Part shown: positions 59,548 through 64,000 of the stretch, in pieces | Position numbering within the stretch: position 1 is the stretch's first letter | How the letters are laid out: the number at the start of each line of letters is the position of its first letter | Source: an uncultured Lachnospiraceae bacterium | GTDB taxonomy: Bacteria; Bacillota; Clostridia; Lachnospirales; Lachnospiraceae | Assembly: GCA_947305245.1 (NCBI GenBank) | Contig: CAMZDG010000013.1 | Span: 16,753 to 80,752 of the forward strand | Reading direction: 5' to 3' | DNA length: 64,000 nt | Notes under the pieces: model-generated | The model's database searches: none | Seen by the model: only the letters and a program-made list of their open reading frames with translations | Told to the model about the DNA's origin: nothing | Program-made: the position numbers and the translations under genes

Positions 59548-59718
59548 TTATTCCTCTTCGATCGTACCAACGGGGCACTGACCTGCGCATGCGCCGCAGC
59601 TAATGCACTTATCAGGATCGATCTCAAACTTGCCATCGCCCATGCTGATCGCACCAACAGGACACTGAGCTTCGCAAGCACCACAAGCTACGCAGCTGTC
59701 GCCAATTTTGAATGCCAT
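59548..59718 (-). CDS. 2[4Fe-4S] ferredoxin
   Basis: 56 residues, below common length cut-offs. ATG at 59718 behind GAGGTAAT. Reads MAFKIGDSCVACGACEAQCP, then VGAISMGDGKFEIDPDKC and ISCGACAGQCPVGTIEEE. Two CxxCxxCxxxCP clusters are complete. This is the clostridial-type electron carrier for pyruvate:ferredoxin oxidoreductase, hydrogenase and others. Monocistronic by appearance. Confidence 0.96.
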   Translation of the reverse strand: MAFKIGDSCVACGACEAQCPVGAISMGDGKFEIDPDKCISCGACAGQCPVGTIEEE

Positions 59719-59821
59719 AATTCATTACCTCCTTTATACTCATGACACAAGCAAATGCTCGTTCTGAGATTATTCTATTATAAGTCTTTTGGTTTTTCAA
59801 TAGGAAAATGAGAAAAATTTG

Positions 59822-60583
59822 TCAATGAATTCCTAATTCCTCGCGGCGCTTTTTGATGCCACGGATGATGGCGGCCTTTTTGTCGAGAAGCTTGTCCTTG
59901 TCCATGGCGGGAACGCCCTTCAGGCGATATTCCATGCCGAGCTTCTCATACTTGGTCTCTCCCATGGTATGATAGGGCAGCACGTCCAATGCCTTCAGAT
60001 TGCGGAACTGACCGATGAAGTAGCCAAGCTTTTCCAGATAGAAGTCATCATCCGTCAGCCCGGGCACCACAACGTGGCGGATCCACACGTCAACGCCCTT
60101 TTCGTCGAGATAGGCCGCGAACTTGAGAATGTTCTCGTTAGGCTGAAGACAGAGCTCTTTGTGCTTCTCGGGGTCAATGTGCTTAATGTCCAGCATGACG
60201 AGGTTCGTCAGGGGCATCAGCTTGTCGAACTTCTCCATCAGGGGAGCATTGTTCGGGTTGAAGGCGATGCCGGAGGTGTCCAGACAGGTGTGGATGCCCT
60301 TTTCCTTAGCGAGCGTAAAGAGTTCGATCAGGAAATCAATCTGCATGAGGGGCTCACCGCCAGTGCAGGTGATGCCGCCGCCGTTCTGATAGAAGGGGGC
60401 ATTACGCTCATATTGCTCGATGATATAAGAGGCTTCCATGGGCGTTCCTGCGTTCATCTCCCAGGTGTCGGGGTTATGGCAGTAGGCACATCTCATGGGA
60501 CAGCCCTGAAAAAACACGACAAAGCGGGTGCCGGGGCCGTCAACCGTTCCAAAACTTTCCAGAGAATGAATTCTTCCAAGCAT
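59822..60583 (-). CDS. pflA: Pyruvate formate-lyase activating enzyme
   Basis: 253 residues from ATG 60583, which has GGAGG at the right distance; an ATG at 60598 is in frame but contains that GGAGG. Radical SAM cluster motif CPMRCAYC (CxxxCxxC, Cys28-32-35), preceded by SFGTVDGPGTRFVVFFQGC. GGGITCTGGEPLMQ and VMLDIKHID are further family motifs. With SAM and reduced [4Fe-4S] it abstracts H from a glycine of its glycyl-radical partner. It lies downstream of the split PFL genes and behind a terminator, so it may have its own promoter. Its natural target here is the separate 80-residue protein (60728-60970). Confidence 0.95.
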   Translation of the reverse strand: MLGRIHSLESFGTVDGPGTRFVVFFQGCPMRCAYCHNPDTWEMNAGTPMEASYIIEQYERNAPFYQNGGGITCTGGEPLMQIDFLIELFTLAKEKGIHTCLDTSGIAFNPNNAPLMEKFDKLMPLTNLVMLDIKHIDPEKHKELCLQPNENILKFAAYLDEKGVDVWIRHVVVPGLTDDDFYLEKLGYFIGQFRNLKALDVLPYHTMGETKYEKLGMEYRLKGVPAMDKDKLLDKKAAIIRGIKKRREELGIH

Positions 60584-60663
60584 GTCATTATCCTCCATGT
60601 CTATCCCGTGATCGGGTTATCATCCTTAGTATACACGAAAATAAATGGAAAAGCCAGTAGTTA

Positions 60664-60699
60664 CTAAGAAAAAGAGCCATGCGCGTGGCATGGCTCTTT
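60664..60699 (-). terminator. Terminator after the glycyl-radical subunit gene
   Basis: Perfect 11-bp stem AAAGAGCCATG / CATGGCTCTTT, read on the minus strand, followed by TTTTTCTT. It separates the split-PFL genes from pflA. Confidence 0.9.
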
Positions 60700-60727
60700 G
60701 ACACTTCATGCTGTCTTCACGGATCCA

Positions 60728-60970
60728 TTAGATGGACTCATGGAAGGTACGAGAGATAACGTCTGCCTGCTGCTCGGGAGTCAGCTTGATGAAGTTTACT
60801 GCATATCCGGATACGCGGATCGTCAGCTGAGGATACTTCTCAGGATTCTTCTGAGCGTCAAGAAGGGTTTCTCTGTTCAGAACGTTTACGTTCAGGTGAT
60901 GGCCACCCTTGGTTGCGTAGCCATCCAGTAAGTTAACCAGGTTGTCAACCTGTGCGGTAGATGCTGCCAT
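60728..60970 (-). CDS. grcA: Separate glycyl-radical domain of PFL (GrcA-like)
   Basis: 80 residues behind AAAGGAGG. Its sequence is the C-terminal domain of a [49 protein letters not shown] and [13 protein letters not shown]. The radical glycine is Gly55 in RVSGY. In ordinary PFL this domain is fused to the catalytic core; here the core gene (61402-63441) stops just before it. Proteobacterial YfiD/GrcA is a spare copy that repairs oxygen-damaged PFL, but there the PFL is still full length. Here it is probably an obligatory second subunit, since no fused copy is seen in the window; a fused copy elsewhere cannot be excluded. Confidence 0.9.
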   Translation of the reverse strand: MAASTAQVDNLVNLLDGYATKGGHHLNVNVLNRETLLDAQKNPEKYPQLTIRVSGYAVNFIKLTPEQQADVISRTFHESI

Positions 60971-61010
60971 TGTTTTTTCCTCCTTTAATTTATGGTCGCT
61001 TTGCTAACTC

Positions 61011-61072
61011 GATGCCCAATTACGGCGAACAACTTTCTGCCGAAGTATCGTCATAAAGTTGTTCGGGGCATC
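61011..61072 (-). other. Long intergenic hairpin between the 68-residue gene and grcA
   Basis: Nested inverted repeats GATGCCC / GGGCATC (outer) and GAACAACTTT / AAAGTTGTTC (inner, 10 bp). No T-run, so not a normal terminator; it could protect or separate the grcA message. Confidence 0.75.
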
Positions 61073-61096
61073 ATCGTTTACGCGCCGCTCCTGATT

Positions 61097-61303
61097 TTAT
61101 TTGTAGTCGTCTAATCCTTGGTGAAGAGTCGGAACACTGCATGCCAGGGGAGTTCTGGAACAATCCGTACATCCCATGGTCTGAACGGTCTTGGACTGAT
61201 CGGCCTGCGTCTCGTCGGTGTCCACGTTGACGTGTCCAACGCCTTTTGCAAAGCCCTCATCCAACATTTTTACAAGATCATCGATCTGCTTATTGTCGTC
61301 CAT
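61097..61303 (-). CDS. Small cysteine-tailed paralogue of the glycyl-radical subunit N-terminus
   Basis: 68 residues behind a strong GAGGAGGTG. Residues ~6-29 (QIDDLVKMLDEGFAKGVGHV) align with residues 7-30 of the neighbouring glycyl-radical protein ([20 protein letters not shown]). From ~30 it diverges: an acidic stretch, then MGCTDCSRTPLACSVPTLHQ, with Cys45, Cys48 and Cys55, and LDDYK at the end. There is no RVSGY loop, so it cannot carry the glycyl radical. It looks like a docking segment with a Cys-rich tail in place of the radical loop. It could bind metal, a disulfide partner or the PFL core. I know of no described family; function is open. Confidence 0.85.
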   Translation of the reverse strand: MDDNKQIDDLVKMLDEGFAKGVGHVNVDTDETQADQSKTVQTMGCTDCSRTPLACSVPTLHQGLDDYK

Positions 61304-61348
61304 TGGGTTTCACCTCCTCAAAATCCATTGAAGGAAACCTCCCGCGCT

Positions 61349-61372
61349 GTCCGAAGGCATCGGCCTTCGGAC
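61349..61372 (-). other. Perfect hairpin between pflB and the 68-residue gene
   Basis: 10-bp stem GTCCGAAGGC / GCCTTCGGAC with a 4-nt loop, no T-run. Position between the core gene stop and the next ribosome binding site suggests RNA processing or 3'-end protection of the pflB message. Confidence 0.75.
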
Positions 61373-61401
61373 CTGAGTGCGCGTGGGTCATTTCTTCAGT
61401 A

Positions 61402-63441
61402 TTACTTATTCAGATCAAGCTCGATGTCGCCTGCGAATACCTTATCCTCTTTGCCAAGAGCGGCAGGGATGATGGTGAAGGTATTGGAGATACCATCCTG
61501 TGCATCATTGAAGGGCAGCTTGGATACGGAAGACAGGGATGCAACTGCACCGTGGCTGTCACGGCCGTGCATGGGGTTAGCACCAGGAGCGAAAGGCTGG
61601 CCCTTACGACGTCCGTCAGGCGTATTACCGGTAGCCTTACCATAGGTAACGTTAGAGGTAATGGTCAGAATGGAAGTGGTAGGGAAGCCATCTCTGTAGG
61701 TGTGATGTCTTCTGATAGCGGTCATGAACTTATGAACGATGTCCTGAGCGATCTCATCAACACGGTCATCATCATTACCATACTTAGGGAAGTCACCAGT
61801 GGTCTTGAAGTCAACGATGATGCCATCCTCGTCACGGATCACTTCAACCTTAGCATACTTGATTGCGGACAGGGAGTCTGCAACGATGGAAAGACCAGCG
61901 ATACCGGTTGCGAAATATCTGCGAACGTCTCTGTCATGAAGAGCCATCTCTGCTCTCTCATAGCAGTACTTGTCATGCATGTAGTGGATGATGTTCAGGG
62001 TGTTAACGTAAACGTCTGCCTGCCACTCGATCATATCCATGAACTTGTCGTAAACGTCCTGATACTCAAGAACGTCACCGGTAACGGGACGATACTTAGG
62101 ACCTACCTGCTTCTTGGTTACTTCATCGATACCACCGTTCAGAGCGTACAGTAAGCACTTAGCCAGGTTAGCACGAGCGCCGAAGAACTGCATTTCCTTA
62201 CCGATTCTCATGGAGGATACGCAGCAAGCGATGCCGTAGTCATCACCGTGGGTTACTCTCATCAGGTCATCGTTCTCGTACTGGATGGAAGAGGTCTGGA
62301 TGGACATCTTCGCGCAGTATCTCTTCCAAGCTTCAGGAAGTCTGGTGGACCAAAGAACGGTCAGGTTGGGCTCGGGTGAAGCGCCCAGGTTGGTCAGGGT
62401 GTTCATGTAACGGAAGCTCATCTTGGTTACCATATGTCTGCCGTCAACGCCAACGCCGCCGAGGGACTCGGTTACCCAAACGGGATCGCCCGCGAAGATC
62501 TGATTGTACTCAGGAGTACGAGCAAACTTGATGCAACGAAGCTTCATGATGAAGTGGTCAACGAACTCCTGGATCTGCTCCTCGGTGAAGGTGCCGTTTG
62601 CCAGGTCACGCTCAGCGTAGATGTCAAGGAAGGTAGAGGTACGGCCAAGGGACATTGCAGCACCGTTCTGCTCCTTAACTGCGCACAGATATCCGAAGTA
62701 AGTAGCCTGAATTGCTTCCTGAACGTTGGTTGCAGGATTGGAGATGTCGCAGCCATAGGATGCAGCCATTTCCTTCATCATCTTCAGGGCAACGATCTGC
62801 TCGGAGATCTCCTCGCGAAGACGGATCACGTCATCGGTCATTACGCGGCCGGTGGAATCCTTCTGTGCCTGCTTGTCCTCGATCAGTCTGTCGATACCGT
62901 AAAGAGCAACTCTTCTGTAGTCGCCAATGATACGGCCACGGCCATATGCATCAGGAAGACCGGTGATGATGTGGGAAGAACGGCAAGCTCTCATCTCTGC
63001 GTTGTAAGCATCGAAGCAACCTGCGTTGTGAGTCTTTCTGTGAACGGAGAAGAACTCGGAGATCTCAGGATCTACTTCATAGCCGTTGTCGGAGCAAGCC
63101 TTCTCTGCCATACGGATACCGCCGTAAGGCTGAAGGGAACGCTTGAAGGGCTTGTCAGTCTGGAAACCTACGATGGTCTCTTTGCTCTTGTCAAGATAGC
63201 CAGGGCCATGGGAAGTGATGGTGGAGATTACCTTGGTGTCCATGTCAAGAACGCCGCCTGCTTCTCTTTCCTTCTTCTGAAGGTCGAGCACCATTGCCCA
63301 AAGGTCCTTGGTGTTCTGGGTGGGGCCAGCCAGGAAGGACTCGTCACCGTCATAAGGGTGATAGTTTCTCTGGATGAAGTCACGAACGTTAACTTCTTTG
63401 TCCCACTTGCCACGTACAAAATCTGTTTCAATTGGTTTCAT
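61402..63441 (-). CDS. pflB: Pyruvate formate-lyase catalytic subunit lacking the glycyl-radical domain
   Basis: 679 residues behind AGGAGG. The PFL core is complete: [40 protein letters not shown] (pyruvate/CoA channel), active-site pair Cys406-Cys407 in [20 protein letters not shown], and near the end [20 protein letters not shown] and [10 protein letters not shown]. The chain stops at [12 protein letters not shown], where a normal PFL (~740-760) continues with ~70-80 residues containing the radical glycine. That domain is a separate gene 432 nt further on. It makes acetyl-CoA and formate from pyruvate and CoA in anaerobic metabolism. Codon bias is strong, implying high expression. Confidence 0.95.
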   Translation of the reverse strand: MKPIETDFVRGKWDKEVNVRDFIQRNYHPYDGDESFLAGPTQNTKDLWAMVLDLQKKEREAGGVLDMDTKVISTITSHGPGYLDKSKETIVGFQTDKPFKRSLQPYGGIRMAEKACSDNGYEVDPEISEFFSVHRKTHNAGCFDAYNAEMRACRSSHIITGLPDAYGRGRIIGDYRRVALYGIDRLIEDKQAQKDSTGRVMTDDVIRLREEISEQIVALKMMKEMAASYGCDISNPATNVQEAIQATYFGYLCAVKEQNGAAMSLGRTSTFLDIYAERDLANGTFTEEQIQEFVDHFIMKLRCIKFARTPEYNQIFAGDPVWVTESLGGVGVDGRHMVTKMSFRYMNTLTNLGASPEPNLTVLWSTRLPEAWKRYCAKMSIQTSSIQYENDDLMRVTHGDDYGIACCVSSMRIGKEMQFFGARANLAKCLLYALNGGIDEVTKKQVGPKYRPVTGDVLEYQDVYDKFMDMIEWQADVYVNTLNIIHYMHDKYCYERAEMALHDRDVRRYFATGIAGLSIVADSLSAIKYAKVEVIRDEDGIIVDFKTTGDFPKYGNDDDRVDEIAQDIVHKFMTAIRRHHTYRDGFPTTSILTITSNVTYGKATGNTPDGRRKGQPFAPGANPMHGRDSHGAVASLSSVSKLPFNDAQDGISNTFTIIPAALGKEDKVFAGDIELDLNK

Positions 63442-63486
63442 TTTGAAATGCCTCCTCTTATATATTTTAGATTGAAAGAATGGTTA

Positions 63487-63512
63487 AAATTGTCTGATTT
63501 TATAGACAATTT
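63487..63512. promoter_or_regulatory. Inverted repeat in the pflB leader
   Basis: AAATTGTC-N10-GACAATTT, perfect 8-bp arms, ~15-40 nt downstream of the predicted start of transcription and ~46-71 nt before the ATG. It may be an operator or a leader hairpin; it does not match the Rex or FNR consensus I know. Confidence 0.6.
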
Positions 63513-63533
63513 AGCACTTCTATTTCTACTGAC

Positions 63534-63562
63534 ATTATATTGAAAAGAAAGGGTTCAGTCAA
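63534..63562 (-). promoter_or_regulatory. Strong sigma-A promoter of pflB
   Basis: On the minus strand TTGACT, exactly 17-nt spacer, TATAAT. Confidence 0.9.
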
Positions 63563-63808
63563 GGTGAGAGAATGTACTTTTTAAAGAACATTATGGGACT
63601 CGTCGGGGGATGTAGCAACAAGTCGGGGAATGATTTTGCCGAGCTTGCTCGAGCAAATCATTACACGGCTTGGGGCTGAGACTGCGAAGCAGGCTCTTCA
63701 ACGATATGAGCAAAACGAAAAGCGCCGCAGGCGCGGGTTTTGCGAATAGCGTTGAAGTATTCCCCCAATTATTATATAATAACTTTAACTTCTTGAAGGA
63801 GGTTTGCC
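63563..63808. other. Gene-free divergent region with structured repeats
   Basis: Between the pflB promoter and the last gene. It contains a hairpin at 63629-63662 (AATGATTTTGC / GCAAATCATT around GAGC/GCTC) and a nested hairpin at 63696-63757 with three arms (CTTCAACG / CGTTGAAG; GCAAAAC / GTTTTGC; GCGCC / GGCGC). No coding frame. Possibly an RNA element or a decayed small repeat. Confidence 0.5.
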
Positions 63809-64000
63809 ATGGAAAAGGAAAATGAGAAGCGGGGAAAAACAGGAAGCATACTAATGCTTATTGCCATTCTGATTTCCGTGCTTATCTTCATTTGGTACGT
63901 AATATTCTGCCTCCACAGTGAAGGGAATCTTTACGAATCATCCAAGGTAGATAAGGACATGCAGGGCATTAATTATTTGGTGACGGCTGCGCAGGCTGCA
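63809..64000 (+). CDS. Membrane protein, 3' partial
   Basis: 64 codons to the window end; ATG 63809 behind GAAGGAGG. Basic/acidic N-terminus (MEKENEKRGKTG), one transmembrane helix (~14-38, SILMLIAILISVLIFIWYVI), then an extracytoplasmic start (LHSEGNLYESSKVDKDMQG). The rest lies beyond the window, so no family can be named. Confidence 0.75.
   Translation, partial: MEKENEKRGKTGSILMLIAILISVLIFIWYVIFCLHSEGNLYESSKVDKDMQGINYLVTAAQAA

Noticed and set aside
61097..61303. The 68-residue PFL-locus gene considered as a mere frameshifted piece of pflB or grcA
   Set aside because: It has its own strong ribosome binding site, and grcA next to it is complete; its tail is not PFL sequence in any frame.
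62434..63543. 369-codon plus-strand frame opposite pflB
   Set aside because: Antisense to a confident PFL; produced by its strong codon bias.

Overview
The window looks like chromosomal DNA of an anaerobic, low-to-mid G+C Firmicute, most likely a Lachnospiraceae-type Clostridium relative. Pointers are clean GGAGG ribosome binding sites with sigma-A promoters, a pyruvate formate-lyase (PFL) fermentation locus, a glutamine-dependent NAD synthase, a 45-residue CXXC protein of the type found in Clostridia, a BceRS-AB-like peptide-resistance module, degenerate LytM proteins and c-di-AMP/c-di-GMP enzymes. This assignment is inference from gene content; no rRNA or tRNA gene was found.

Layout. 0-12.7 kb: cell-surface beta-helix proteins, a tocopherol-cyclase-like protein, a small Ser/Thr kinase, TcdA, a diguanylate-cyclase-like protein, a thioredoxin lipoprotein/CXXC/ferredoxin-type membrane protein cassette, a YhcC-type radical SAM protein and a DUF3795-type protein. 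12.7-21.4 kb: an accessory, decayed zone with Nudix, acetyltransferase, Spx/ArsC, Fic and integrase remnants, a frameshifted REP-associated (RAYT) transposase and a 0.7 kb structured gene-free stretch. 21.5-28.3 kb: LMW phosphatase, MATE pump and the BceRS-AB-like module. 28.4-43.1 kb: aconitase-family hydratase, SseB-like protein, degenerate LytM protein, PrcB-like lipoprotein, PlsC, dihydroorotase, a MerR-methyltransferase fusion, MazG, a LytTR/DUF3021 pair, an ECF sigma fused to a large C-terminal domain, NadE and RfbB. 43.1-48.3 kb: minus-strand regulators, an XRE-methyltransferase fusion with a sugar isomerase, and an S66 carboxypeptidase. 48.6-59.5 kb: zinc-ribbon surface protein, TrkA plus an antiporter, rpsF-ssb-rpsR, a cysteine-rich unknown, GdpP, rplI and dnaB. 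59.5-63.8 kb: ferredoxin and the PFL locus.

The most remarkable feature is the PFL locus. The 679-residue catalytic subunit stops exactly where the C-terminal glycyl-radical domain should begin. That domain is encoded by a separate 80-residue gene. Between them lies a 68-residue gene whose first half is a paralogue of the start of the glycyl-radical protein, but whose second half is a cysteine-rich tail (CxxC plus a third Cys) in place of the radical loop. Each gene has its own strong ribosome binding site, each intergenic gap folds into a strong hairpin, and the activase gene follows.

A second system is a family of short GGGGACGGGGTT repeats: at least seven copies, two of them flanking the broken RAYT transposase in inverted orientation and one pair forming a long palindrome. 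Three copies are read as protein within or at the end of unrelated genes. All statements come from reading the sequence; no database search was run.
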